A stretch of DNA of 64,000 nucleotides. It comes from Lachnospiraceae bacterium (lineage in GTDB: Bacteria > Bacillota > Clostridia > Lachnospirales > Lachnospiraceae). The notes below the pieces were generated by a model that was given only the letters and a program-made list of their open reading frames with translations, had not been told where the DNA came from and made no database searches. Location of the stretch: assembly GCA_015056915.1 (NCBI GenBank), contig SVFK01000001.1, positions 219,219 through 283,218 of the forward strand, written 5' to 3'. Both the position numbers and the translations under genes were made by a program. Below, piece after piece: positions 8,823 through 17,124 of the stretch. The stretch's first letter is position 1. Each line of letters opens with the position of its first letter.

Positions 8823-9542
8823 TTATTCCTCCTTTAGGCCGCCATACTTTCTGTTTCTATGATTATATGCCTCTACAGCCCTTATCAATTCTTCTTTTGT
8901 AAAATCCGGCCACGCCACCGGCGTGAAATAAAATTCTGTATAAGCCAACTGCCACAATAAGAAATTCGATATCCGCTGTTCATTGCAGGTACGAATCAAT
9001 AAATCCGGATCAGGTATTCCTGCAGTGTCCAGAAAATCTCCCAGACTCTTATCATCAATATCCTCTACCTGTAATTCGCCACTTTGCAGCTTCCTGGCCA
9101 TCTTTCTCGTTGCGCGGACAATCTCGTCACGCCCGCCATAATTGATTGCAATCTGAAAATGAAGTCCATCATTATTCCTGGTGGCTTTCTCCAATTCCTC
9201 GATACGAGTACGAATATCCTCGTCCAAACCGGTTTTGTCACCCAACACACGCACGCACATATGATTTTTCTCTGCTGTTTTGATACAGTTTTCCATGTAG
9301 TTACGCAAAAGCTTCATCAGTGCAGCCACTTCATCCCTCGGGCGATTCCAGTTCTCTGTGGAAAAGGCATAGACGGTCAAATATTGAATCCCCATCCTGT
9401 AAGCCTCTTCGCAGATAACCTCCACCGTTTTGGCTCCCTGTACATGACCGTAATTTCTGGGCATTCCCTTTGCTTTTGCCCAACGGCCGTTTCCATCCAG
9501 TATAATCGCCACATGCTTTGGCACATTTAATTTGTCATCCAT
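8823..9542 (-). CDS. uppS: Isoprenyl transferase (undecaprenyl diphosphate synthase)
   Basis: Cytosolic cis-prenyltransferase of 239 aa that makes the C55 lipid carrier precursor for wall synthesis. The catalytic Asp motif ILDGNGRWAK is at about residue 15, and the FSTENW and EQRISNFLLWQLAY blocks are present. An oddity is RTCNEQ where most homologues have RTSGEQ or RTGGE; the basic residues that bind diphosphate are kept, so activity is likely. It belongs to the conserved frr-uppS-cdsA operon. Confidence 0.96.
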   Translation of the reverse strand: MDDKLNVPKHVAIILDGNGRWAKAKGMPRNYGHVQGAKTVEVICEEAYRMGIQYLTVYAFSTENWNRPRDEVAALMKLLRNYMENCIKTAEKNHMCVRVLGDKTGLDEDIRTRIEELEKATRNNDGLHFQIAINYGGRDEIVRATRKMARKLQSGELQVEDIDDKSLGDFLDTAGIPDPDLLIRTCNEQRISNFLLWQLAYTEFYFTPVAWPDFTKEELIRAVEAYNHRNRKYGGLKEE

Positions 9543-9650
9543 AACAAGCCTCCATACCCGATTGCAGTATCCTATAAACTGTATGCTCTGTCCATTCCAT
9601 TATGCACAAGGGGCGGATAAGCTTACGCATCTCCACCCCCGCAGTTTGCA

Positions 9651-10202
9651 TTAAACTGTCATAATCTCTTTGGACTTGCTCTCAATCAAAGCATCAATAT
9701 CTTTGATATATTTATCAGTAAGCTTCTGCAGCTGTTCCTCAAGTTGCTTGATTTCATCCTCAGAAACCTCTGTCTTCGCAAGCTTCTTGAAGGAATCATT
9801 ACCATCTCTTCTGATATTACGGATAGCTACCTTGCCATCCTCACCCTTCTTCTTAACATCCTTTACAAGCTCTTTTCTGCGTTCCTCTGTAAGCTCAGGA
9901 AATACCAGACGGATTACGGAACCATCATTGGAAGGGTTAATTCCGATATCGGAGGTCAAAATCGCTTTCTCGATTGCCTTTAATAAAGATTTTTCCCAAG
10001 GTGCAATCTGAATAATACGAGCTTCAGGTACGGTAACATTACCTACCTGCTGAATAGGAGTAGGAGTACCGTAGTAATCCACTCTCAGCTTATCCAACAC
10101 ATGCGGATTCGCACGTCCTGCACGAATGGTTGCATAATCTGCCTCCAGGTATTCAAATGCCTTTTTCATTTTGTCATCATATACTTGTAATCTTGCGTCC
10201 AT
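9651..10202 (-). CDS. frr: Ribosome recycling factor
   Basis: 183-aa factor that works with EF-G to split post-termination ribosomes. The whole length matches the family, including the DYYGTPTPIQQVGNVTVPEAR region near residue 43 and the C-terminal helix rich in Lys and Glu. A GGAGG site lies 4 nt before the ATG. Gaps of 84 nt (to pyrH) and 108 nt (to uppS) contain only small hairpins. Confidence 0.98.
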   Translation of the reverse strand: MDARLQVYDDKMKKAFEYLEADYATIRAGRANPHVLDKLRVDYYGTPTPIQQVGNVTVPEARIIQIAPWEKSLLKAIEKAILTSDIGINPSNDGSVIRLVFPELTEERRKELVKDVKKKGEDGKVAIRNIRRDGNDSFKKLAKTEVSEDEIKQLEEQLQKLTDKYIKDIDALIESKSKEIMTV

Positions 10203-10286
10203 ATTTCCTCCATTTCACCGCATCTGTGCGGGCTATTTACCTATTATATTTTGCACCCTTTCGTACAGGGCTACGGAAAGATCTGT

Positions 10287-10982
10287 CTATACAGTCACCT
10301 TAGTACCGTTAAACTTACCTTTCACCGTATTCACAATACTATTTTCTTCGTTCAATCCGAATACCCACATAGGAACCTTATTATCACGAGCCAAAATAGA
10401 TGCTGTCATATCCACAACCTGCAGATTCTTGGCAATCACCTCGTCAATAGTGACCTCATCATACTTCTTGGCTGCGGGATTCTTGTTCGGGTCGTCATCG
10501 TACACGCCATCAATGGATTTCGCAAGTAAAATAACCTCTGCATCTACCTCAATGGCACGAAGAACCACACCCGTATCTGTTGAAAAATAAGGATGTCCGG
10601 TACCACCCGCAAAAAATACTACCATACCCTTCTCAAAGTATTTGTTTGCTCTATCCTTGGAAAAAAGCTTTGTGAAGGAACCGCATTCAAAGGGTGTAAG
10701 TATATTGGTCATCATTCCTACCGAGCGGAATATCTCAGACACATAAATACAATTCATAACAGTAGCAAGCATACCAATCTGGTCCGCCTTGGTGCGATCA
10801 ATATTCTCACTGGAGCGTCCTCTCCAGAAATTACCACCGCCGATTACAATACCAACCTGTACACCATCTGCCACCAGCTCTTTTACCTGAAGAGCAACCT
10901 TTCTGACCGTTTCTTCATCAAAGCCGGTTTTCTTCTCCCCGGCAAGAGCTTCACCACTCAATTTTAACAAGATTCTACGCAT
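10287..10982 (-). CDS. pyrH: UMP kinase
   Basis: Hexameric bacterial UMP kinase of the amino-acid-kinase family, converting UMP to UDP. KLSGEAL at residue 6, VIGGGNFWRGR near 46 and the C-terminal FGLNEENSIVNTVKG segment are diagnostic. At 231 aa it is full length. It starts 11 nt after the bactofilin stop with an AGGAG site. The tsf gene that usually precedes pyrH is not here; a bactofilin gene takes its place. Confidence 0.97.
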   Translation of the reverse strand: MRRILLKLSGEALAGEKKTGFDEETVRKVALQVKELVADGVQVGIVIGGGNFWRGRSSENIDRTKADQIGMLATVMNCIYVSEIFRSVGMMTNILTPFECGSFTKLFSKDRANKYFEKGMVVFFAGGTGHPYFSTDTGVVLRAIEVDAEVILLAKSIDGVYDDDPNKNPAAKKYDEVTIDEVIAKNLQVVDMTASILARDNKVPMWVFGLNEENSIVNTVKGKFNGTKVTV

Positions 10983-10993
10983 TTTGATTTCTC

Positions 10994-11956
10994 CTATTTT
11001 ACTTTTGCCTTTCTGCTTTCAGGCTTGTAATCATCAAAGAAGGAAGTAGGGTTGACATCCGCATAGCACTGGGAACACATACCCTCGATAACCGCACCAT
11101 TATTAATCTGAACAGATTTCGATTTAATATTACCCATAACGATAGCAGAGGCATCCAGAATAACCGGACCCTTTACATCAATATCACCCTTAACCGCACC
11201 TGCAATAGCAGCACTTGTAGCAGAAATATTACCGATAACAACAGAGCTTGCACCAATCTTTACAGCGCCCTCACTTACAATCTCACCGTTGATTTTGGCA
11301 CCTTCCGCATAAATTTCAGCAGCCTTGGAATTACCTGTAATGTATCCTGTCACATTTAATTTGCCCAAAATATCAATATTTCCGTTAATGCTTCCTACAA
11401 CTTCTACAGAACCTTCTGAACTGATATCACCTGTAATAACCATTCCCGCCGTAATAATAGACGTTTCATCTGATACTGCCCTGTTTACATAGCTTTCCAT
11501 TTTCTTCTCTGCTCCTTTGTTCTCTACTTCTTTTTCTTCAGATTTTACACTTTCTACTGCCAATACGCTCTCTAACACACTTTCAATTTCATTGCCTTCC
11601 ACCGCAGTTTCTGCGTTCTCACTTGCCTCCGCTGCTGCCGCTTCTGCAAAAGATTCCTCCACAAGGGCTGTCGCCTCATCCACATCTACCGTGTTGACAC
11701 CCTCCTCCGGAATTTGGATGGAATCAATGTTTTTTAACATTTCCTCCAAGGATAGACCGTCGTCAAGCTCGGAAGCTGTCGAAGCTTCTTCCTCTACTGC
11801 ATCACTGTACGTTTCCTCATTTTGCAATGCTTCCGGTACTTCATCATTCTGTACTTCTTCATTTTGCTCTGCATCCACTGCAGCCACTTCTTCCTCCGGC
11901 ATCAATTCATTAACTGCCTGAGATAAATCTTCTTTCAAATCTGAAAAAAAACCCAT
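10994..11956 (-). CDS. Bactofilin family protein with long acidic N-terminus
   Basis: Polymer-forming cytoskeletal protein of 320 aa. Residues 1 to about 155 are very acidic and low in complexity (Glu/Ala/Val rich). Residues about 160-285 show the right-handed beta-helix repeat of DUF583, with recurring G-x-I/V units such as VEVVGSINGNIDILGKLNVTG. A short C-terminal tail contains a CSQC pair. Most bactofilins are 120-200 aa, so the acidic extension is notable. It sits between a polysaccharide deacetylase and pyrH, which suggests a link to wall synthesis or shape (inference). Confidence 0.88.
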   Translation of the reverse strand: MGFFSDLKEDLSQAVNELMPEEEVAAVDAEQNEEVQNDEVPEALQNEETYSDAVEEEASTASELDDGLSLEEMLKNIDSIQIPEEGVNTVDVDEATALVEESFAEAAAAEASENAETAVEGNEIESVLESVLAVESVKSEEKEVENKGAEKKMESYVNRAVSDETSIITAGMVITGDISSEGSVEVVGSINGNIDILGKLNVTGYITGNSKAAEIYAEGAKINGEIVSEGAVKIGASSVVIGNISATSAAIAGAVKGDIDVKGPVILDASAIVMGNIKSKSVQINNGAVIEGMCSQCYADVNPTSFFDDYKPESRKAKVK

Positions 11957-11973
11957 GGTATTTTAACCTCCAT

Positions 11974-12975
11974 TCATTCTTTGGAATTCATATCTATATG
12001 CTGAACTGGCTTAGTAGCTTCTGTAATCGGCAGGATTACAGTATCCTCCATTGCCAAAATGTTCTCGATAATAATGGGAAGCGCCTCTACTGTAGTCGGC
12101 TTATCCGCCGAATCATGCATCAGGATAATGGATGTTTCATACAATTCAATATCCTTTGTACAATTCTTTACAATATCCTGAACTGTCAACTGCTGACTGC
12201 TGCCATCCCCTGAGGAAATATTCCAATCATAATATTCCACACCCAAGCCCTCCAGATAATCAGCAAATTCCTGCATATTCACATCACTGACTGTATTAGA
12301 GCTCCCTCCGGGGAAACGGTAAACTGTACTTTTCACCCCCACCACTTCATAAACATAATCCTGCAGGCGGGTAAAATCCTCCCCAAAAGCCTCCACCGAC
12401 TGATATATTTCATGATATTTATGACTATAGGAATGCAGACCCAGAGTATGACCTCCGGCAACAATGGCCTGCATGGCCTCTTCGGCCATCTCACCTTCCT
12501 TACCTACCACAAAAAATGTCGCCCTCACCTGATACCGATCCAATATTGCCAGAATATCCTCCGTATATTTACTGGGACCGTCATCAAAGGTTAGGTAAAC
12601 CTTATGTAACTGATTTTTTGCAATGTCCTCAGTCACAACAGCTTCCATATCTGTCAGACTCCCCATATTCGATACTCCCGGTTCAGCCTTCCCTACTGAT
12701 GCCACACCCTGACCCACAGTAGAATTCTCCATAAAATCTTGCTGTGCCATCACCTGCTGTTCCTTGGATATCTGTGCCAGATTTTCGATTTGTTCTGTCA
12801 TATCATCCAGCTTTTGATTCAGGTCATGAATCTTGAAAAACAAAAAGATACACAACACAAAAGGAATCAATATCAATATCATCAGAGTAAATATTATAAT
12901 TTTCTTTAATCTCTGCACTCTTCTTCGTCTGGCAGAGGAATCAGTATAATTCTCTTCCGACATACATTCTCTCAT
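11974..12975 (-). CDS. Membrane-anchored polysaccharide deacetylase (NodB domain)
   Basis: 333-aa carbohydrate esterase family 4 protein. An N-terminal cytoplasmic basic stretch and a membrane helix (about residues 26-47) are followed by a short coiled coil. The NodB domain spans about 120-315, with the metal motif LTFDDGPSKYT, HSYSH and RFPGGSSNTV. The likely role is removing acetyl groups from peptidoglycan or another wall glycan outside the cell. Two starts are possible (12975 or an ATG four codons later); neither has a strong ribosome site. It is followed 17 nt later by the bactofilin. Confidence 0.9.
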   Translation of the reverse strand: MRECMSEENYTDSSARRRRVQRLKKIIIFTLMILILIPFVLCIFLFFKIHDLNQKLDDMTEQIENLAQISKEQQVMAQQDFMENSTVGQGVASVGKAEPGVSNMGSLTDMEAVVTEDIAKNQLHKVYLTFDDGPSKYTEDILAILDRYQVRATFFVVGKEGEMAEEAMQAIVAGGHTLGLHSYSHKYHEIYQSVEAFGEDFTRLQDYVYEVVGVKSTVYRFPGGSSNTVSDVNMQEFADYLEGLGVEYYDWNISSGDGSSQQLTVQDIVKNCTKDIELYETSIILMHDSADKPTTVEALPIIIENILAMEDTVILPITEATKPVQHIDMNSKE

Positions 12976-13043
12976 TCTATAATTACTTTACACTTCTGTA
13001 ACAGTATAGCATATTCCACTTTTTTGGGAAAGACAAAAATAGA

Positions 13044-13069
13044 AAAAGGACACATAAAAATGTCCTTTT
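13044..13069 (-). terminator. Intrinsic terminator after the KTSC gene
   Basis: 9-bp stem AAAAGGACA / TGTCCTTTT with an 8-nt loop. On the minus strand it is followed by TTTCTATTTTT. Confidence 0.75.
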
Positions 13070-13111
13070 ACCGTTTTATTCCATCTATTCGCTATAATCA
13101 GAGCTCTTTCA

Positions 13112-13339
13112 TTATCCTTCCGGCATAATTCTTTGTTCTGCATAACAGCCCTTGATATACCTATGAAAAAAAGATTCCGGATTGCCTTCGTACTTGAATC
13201 GATACCATATATCCTCCGGCACATCAAAATACTGCCATATCTGACCGTCATGACAAAACTCAATCTCCAACAATTTACACTGCGCATCATAACCAGCTGA
13301 TGCAATTACTATATTTCCGAATCTGCATTTCGTGATCAA
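13112..13339 (-). CDS. Small KTSC-domain protein with TTG start
   Basis: 75-aa protein matching the KTSC domain pattern: GYDAQCKLLEIEF, then IWQYFDVPEDIWYRF, and a terminal ESFFHRYIKGCY block. The domain is found alone or attached to lysyl-tRNA synthetases and nucleases; its function is unknown and nucleic-acid binding is often supposed. The start is TTG with a strong GGAGG site 9 nt upstream; there is no better ATG. It has its own downstream terminator and is therefore transcribed separately from the deacetylase operon. Confidence 0.75.
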   Translation of the reverse strand: MITKCRFGNIVIASAGYDAQCKLLEIEFCHDGQIWQYFDVPEDIWYRFKYEGNPESFFHRYIKGCYAEQRIMPEG

Positions 13340-13570
13340 CAGAGTAAGCCTCCTTATCTACAATTATCAACCCTGATGCAGCCGCATCCCGTCCTCCTTC
13401 GAAGGAGAACACATCTACGCTTCTTCCGGTCAAAATTCCCTTTTACCCGTAGAAATTTTCCCACCCACTGCGACAATTGCTCTTTTCTATTGTTCTATGG
13501 CAGACTCCGAAATTCCCCTATTTTACACATTCCGTTATTCAGTTTTTATGATGCCTTATTTCTTGATACA

Positions 13571-14098
13571 TTAATATGTAAACACAAAAGCTCCGGTGCT
13601 AGCAGCCCCTTCTGTATACTGTGTCACACCATCATAGGTCAAATCGGCATAATGTACGCAGGACACACGATAGGTTTCATCCTTCACAGCCCCGGTGTAA
13701 GTAACACTCACTGCCATACTGCTGGTATCTCTAACTTCAGCTCCGGTTGAATATGCAACCTCCTTCCAGCCGTACCACACCTTCTGCTCCACCTTGATAT
13801 TCTTCACACCCACCACCGGACATACATCCGTAGTACCCGTATGAGCTGTGATTCCCATACCTGAACCACTAAAACTAACAGAAATTCTACAACCAGTCAA
13901 CACTGCTCTGGTATTCTGCAGATAATCAAAATATCCCTCCGGCACCGGAACAATCTGCGCTTCCATAATTTCCACTTTGCTGTCCTGATACAGATTCTCC
14001 TCAGCAGCCGTAACGCCTATGGTAGGCATCCCTGACAAACAGGCAACCGCAAGGGTAAAACAAATCAGCTTTTTAACACGTCTCCATACTTTCTTCAT
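13571..14098 (-). CDS. Secreted protein of unknown function
   Basis: 175-aa protein with a classical signal peptide (MKKVWRRVKKLICFTLAVACL, probable cleavage after GVTAA near residue 32). The mature part is rich in Ser, Thr, Val and Gly and alternates like a small beta sandwich, with a C-terminal SCVHYADLTYDGVTQY stretch. I do not recognise a catalytic motif. Related secreted proteins of similar length occur in Lachnospiraceae under a DUF name, but I cannot confirm which. AAGGAG precedes the ATG. It lies beyond the anti-sigma gene's terminator, so it is transcribed separately. Confidence 0.7.
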   Translation of the reverse strand: MKKVWRRVKKLICFTLAVACLSGMPTIGVTAAEENLYQDSKVEIMEAQIVPVPEGYFDYLQNTRAVLTGCRISVSFSGSGMGITAHTGTTDVCPVVGVKNIKVEQKVWYGWKEVAYSTGAEVRDTSSMAVSVTYTGAVKDETYRVSCVHYADLTYDGVTQYTEGAASTGAFVFTY

Positions 14099-14267
14099 GT
14101 AACATTCTCCTTTTCTTTTGTAATTTTGATTTTAGAAGGACTTACATGTCTTTCTTAATTTTCTTTATTTAGCCCTTCTACCTTATATATGACAAAAAAT
14201 GCCTCAAAATTACAAAAAGCAAAAAAAATTTTTTAAGTTATCTAATATTATTTTTCTTTTTTAAAAA

Positions 14268-14294
14268 GAGCAGGTAATTTCTTACCTGCTCCTT
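14268..14294 (-). terminator. Intrinsic terminator of the sigma/anti-sigma pair
   Basis: Stem GAGCAGGTAA / TTACCTGCTC with a short loop. On the minus strand it is followed by TTTTTAAAAAAG. It lies 12 nt past the anti-sigma stop codon. Confidence 0.8.
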
Positions 14295-14305
14295 ACACAA
14301 ATCAA

Positions 14306-15196
14306 TTATTGAGAGATTATATCTCTATACCTTGTTACGATTTCACTAATAGTATCTTTATCTGCATTACCTTCTACATAACATTGCACATTATCCTCAT
14401 AAAAATAGTATGTATATTCCGTATATCCCTCTGGATTTTCTTTGGCTAAAAACCCTGCATCTTGACAATTCTCTGACTGAATCTCCTGTTCCTCACCAAA
14501 ATAAGTTTCTCTGTACAGAACAGTTTCACCGGAATAAATAACTGCCCCAACATAGACTCTATTCTCAGCCGCTACATCCTCATAGCAATGCTTAATCTCG
14601 TCATAATCCTCCCCCCCGGTAATCCGAATATATTGTAATTCATACCCTTCCGACTCCATTGCTTTCTCTGCCGCCGTAGTGTAGGGTCGATATTCCTCTG
14701 GAATCTCATCCTTGCTTTCGTATGTCACCTCATTAATAACATTTTTCCCACTATCCATATTTTCAGGAGAGGATATCATTGTTCTACCTTCCTCGTCCGC
14801 CTTAAGCCAGAAAAAGAACCCGTTTCCCTTTCCTGCATTTACAACTCCCAAAGAAGTACCTGCTACCATTATCACAAGAAGTAGCAATACTGCTGCCGCA
14901 ACAAAACGATGCTTCACTACAAATCTACGCAGTCTGCTGCCCTTATGAGGCTTCTTTTCCGAGGCAACTACCGCGCTTTCACCGCTTCGTTGTTCTACAT
15001 AAGCATAAAAGCGTTCCATTTCCTGCTCATTAGTTAAGGCTTCCTCCTGCTCCATAGGCTCTAAGGTCTGAATTAGATTCACAAGGGCATCCACTTCCTC
15101 TTCGTTAAATTCCTCATCCGATGCCTCCAGTGTATACCAACGCAACCGCTCCTTGGCAGCTTCTAATAATTTCATATTGTCATTTCCGTTTGTCAT
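14306..15196 (-). CDS. Membrane-spanning anti-sigma-like protein
   Basis: 296 aa. The cytosolic N-terminal part (about residues 1-95) is acidic and helical, one membrane helix lies at about 104-122, and the extracellular part (about 125-296) resembles DUF4367-type sensor domains (EYTYYFYEDNVQCYVEG near the end). It lies 12 nt downstream of a sigma factor gene and is probably its anti-sigma factor. No zinc-binding HxxxCxxC motif is seen, so it is not the common ZAS type. AAAGGAT is the ribosome site. Function is inferred mainly from context. Confidence 0.7.
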   Translation of the reverse strand: MTNGNDNMKLLEAAKERLRWYTLEASDEEFNEEEVDALVNLIQTLEPMEQEEALTNEQEMERFYAYVEQRSGESAVVASEKKPHKGSRLRRFVVKHRFVAAAVLLLLVIMVAGTSLGVVNAGKGNGFFFWLKADEEGRTMISSPENMDSGKNVINEVTYESKDEIPEEYRPYTTAAEKAMESEGYELQYIRITGGEDYDEIKHCYEDVAAENRVYVGAVIYSGETVLYRETYFGEEQEIQSENCQDAGFLAKENPEGYTEYTYYFYEDNVQCYVEGNADKDTISEIVTRYRDIISQ

Positions 15197-15208
15197 ATTT
15201 ATTATCCT

Positions 15209-15715
15209 TTACTCTTTGTCCTTCAATGCGCTTTCTATCTTTTTCTTCAATCGCGTGACTTTTACCCGCATATTATTCTCTGAAACATTTTCCCGCTCTG
15301 CAATTTCGGCAATGGATTCACCCCAAAGGAAATATCTGCGAAACCGCAGCATTTCCTCTGCAGTCAAGGTATCCTTTATCACCATTTCCATCTCAGCCTT
15401 GCAATAGCCCTCTTCCTCATCAGAAGGCTCCAACTGCGTGGGTTCGAAACGGACCTCCGCATGTGGTTTCACCTTTCTTACGCACTCTTTTATCTTATAC
15501 CGTGCAGTCTGATATAACCAGCCCATTTGATTGGGATGTGTACTGAATACATCGTATTTTCTCACTGCCTCATAAAAGGTTTCCTGCACAATATCCTCTG
15601 CCATGTCTCTGTTCTCTATCATGGTATAAACATAGCGCAGTAGCTTTGGCTTATACCTGAGATAGATTTTATCAAATTCCTTCCGGCTTACCGCAAGATT
15701 CTTATTATTTTCCAT
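15209..15715 (-). CDS. RNA polymerase sigma factor, ECF type
   Basis: 168-aa sigma-70 family factor with region 2 (about residues 12-80, including the NRDMAEDIVQETFYEA block) and region 4 (about 105-165, with SIAEIAERENVSENNMRVKVTRLKKKI as helix-turn-helix). Start at 15715 is preferred over the longer ORF because GGGTGG lies 6 nt before it. The next gene appears to encode its anti-sigma factor. The regulon is unknown. Confidence 0.88.
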   Translation of the reverse strand: MENNKNLAVSRKEFDKIYLRYKPKLLRYVYTMIENRDMAEDIVQETFYEAVRKYDVFSTHPNQMGWLYQTARYKIKECVRKVKPHAEVRFEPTQLEPSDEEEGYCKAEMEMVIKDTLTAEEMLRFRRYFLWGESIAEIAERENVSENNMRVKVTRLKKKIESALKDKE

Positions 15716-15881
15716 GTATATCCACCCGGTTCCAAAATTTTTACCCAGATAATTTATCACATTCTACTGGAAAATTGTGGATATTTTAGAAATACTAAAA
15801 TTTTTGTTGGAAAAGGGACGTGCATTACATATTTTCTCATTTTGTCACCGGCAATGTATCATGTCCGCTCAACAGATTTTC

Positions 15882-15910
15882 TTGCATGATTTTTAAACAT
15901 ATACTATAAT
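15882..15910 (+). promoter_or_regulatory. Strong promoter for DAHP synthase
   Basis: TTGCAT, 17-nt spacer, TATAAT on the plus strand, leaving a leader of about 70 nt before the ATG at 15988. Confidence 0.8.
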
Positions 15911-15927
15911 AAATAAGATTTATAGTC

Positions 15928-15980
15928 GGAGGTGTCCATATCCTCCTATCTTCATAGAAAGGACACGCATTCGTGCGGTA
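15928..15980 (+). promoter_or_regulatory. Structured leader of the DAHP synthase mRNA
   Basis: Two helices share bases. GGAGG (15928-15932) can pair with CCTCC, and GTGTCC can pair with GGACAC (15961-15966). A small hairpin CACG-CATT-CGTG follows. The only good Shine-Dalgarno-like stretch, AAAGGA, lies about 24 nt from the ATG, with this small hairpin in between. It does not match a riboswitch class I know; regulation is possible but unproven. Confidence 0.35.
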
Positions 15981-15987
15981 AAATACA

Positions 15988-17016
15988 ATGAGTTTTGAAT
16001 TTATTAAAAAATTACCTACCCCGGAAGAAATCAAAGAAGAATACGCGCTTCCGCCCGCCCTTGCCAAAATCAAAGAAGAGAGAGATGCAGAAATTCGTGA
16101 TGTCATCATCGGCAAGAGCAATAAATTTTTGGTAATTATCGGTCCCTGTTCTGCGGATAACGAGGATTCTGTTTGTGATTATGTAAACCGGTTAGCAAAA
16201 GTAAATGAAAAAGTAAAGGATAAGCTGATTTTGATTCCCAGAATCTATACCAATAAGCCTCGTACTACAGGCGAGGGCTACAAGGGTATCGTACATCAGC
16301 CCGACCCCGAGAAAAAACCTGACTTCCTTGCCGGATTGATTGCAATGCGAAAAATGCATATTCGTGCCATCGAGGAAACAGGTCTGACCGCTGCAGATGA
16401 GATGCTTTATCCCGAAAACTGGCGTTATGTTTCTGACATTTTATCCTATGTAGCAATTGGTGCCCGCTCCGTAGAAGATCAGCAGCACCGTTTGACTGTC
16501 AGCGGTTTTGATATCCCTGCGGGAATGAAAAACCCCACCAGTGGTGACTTCTCCGTTATGTTAAACTCCGTATACGCAGCGCAACACCCCCACTCCTTTA
16601 TTTACAGGGGATGGGAGGTAAATACCACCGGAAATGACATGGCACATACCGTTCTTCGCGGTGCTACCAACAAGCACGGACACAGCATTCCCAATTATCA
16701 TTATGAGGATTTGAACCGCCTGTTGGAAATGTACCAACGTATGGATTTAGTTAATCCTGCATGTATCATTGACTCCAATCATTCCAACTCCAACAAGCAG
16801 TGTGAGCAGCAGATTCGAATCGTCAAGGAAGTAATGCACAGTCGCAAGCTGAATTCTGACATCCATAGCCTTGTAAAGGGTGTTATGATTGAAAGTTATA
16901 TTGAAGAAGGTTGCCAGAAGGTAGGCGGCGGTTGCTACGGCAAATCTATCACAGACCCTTGCCTTGGTTGGGCAGACAGCGAAAAGCTGATTTATGATAT
17001 TGCAGAATATGAATAA
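15988..17016 (+). CDS. 3-deoxy-7-phosphoheptulonate (DAHP) synthase, class I
   Basis: First enzyme of the shikimate pathway, joining PEP and erythrose 4-phosphate. At 342 aa it is the AroF/G/H type: IIGPCSADNE (about residue 48), KPRTTGEGYKG (about 90), GARSVEDQQHR (about 160) and the DSNHSNSNKQ block (about 265) are present. Class I enzymes are usually feedback-inhibited by an aromatic amino acid; which one cannot be told. It is monocistronic between its own promoter and terminator and runs against the surrounding minus-strand genes. Confidence 0.95.
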   Translation: MSFEFIKKLPTPEEIKEEYALPPALAKIKEERDAEIRDVIIGKSNKFLVIIGPCSADNEDSVCDYVNRLAKVNEKVKDKLILIPRIYTNKPRTTGEGYKGIVHQPDPEKKPDFLAGLIAMRKMHIRAIEETGLTAADEMLYPENWRYVSDILSYVAIGARSVEDQQHRLTVSGFDIPAGMKNPTSGDFSVMLNSVYAAQHPHSFIYRGWEVNTTGNDMAHTVLRGATNKHGHSIPNYHYEDLNRLLEMYQRMDLVNPACIIDSNHSNSNKQCEQQIRIVKEVMHSRKLNSDIHSLVKGVMIESYIEEGCQKVGGGCYGKSITDPCLGWADSEKLIYDIAEYE

Positions 17017-17045
17017 GTAGTATTTATTTGATTTAGTTATCAGTA

Positions 17046-17087
17046 GAGGGTGTTTACGAAAGGATTACTTCGTAAACACCCTCTTTA
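17046..17087 (+). terminator. Intrinsic terminator of DAHP synthase
   Basis: 15-bp stem GAGGGTGTTTACGAA / TTCGTAAACACCCTC followed by TTTAATC, 30 nt after the stop codon. It could also end xerD transcription from the other side. Confidence 0.85.
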
Positions 17088-17124
17088 ATCTTCTATCTAA
17101 TTCCCTTTTTCTATCATTTGGCTA

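Noticed and set aside
8823-9542. RTCNEQ in UppS as a sign of a new enzyme
   Set aside because: The basic and catalytic residues remain and the gene sits in its standard operon; a variant residue pair is not enough.
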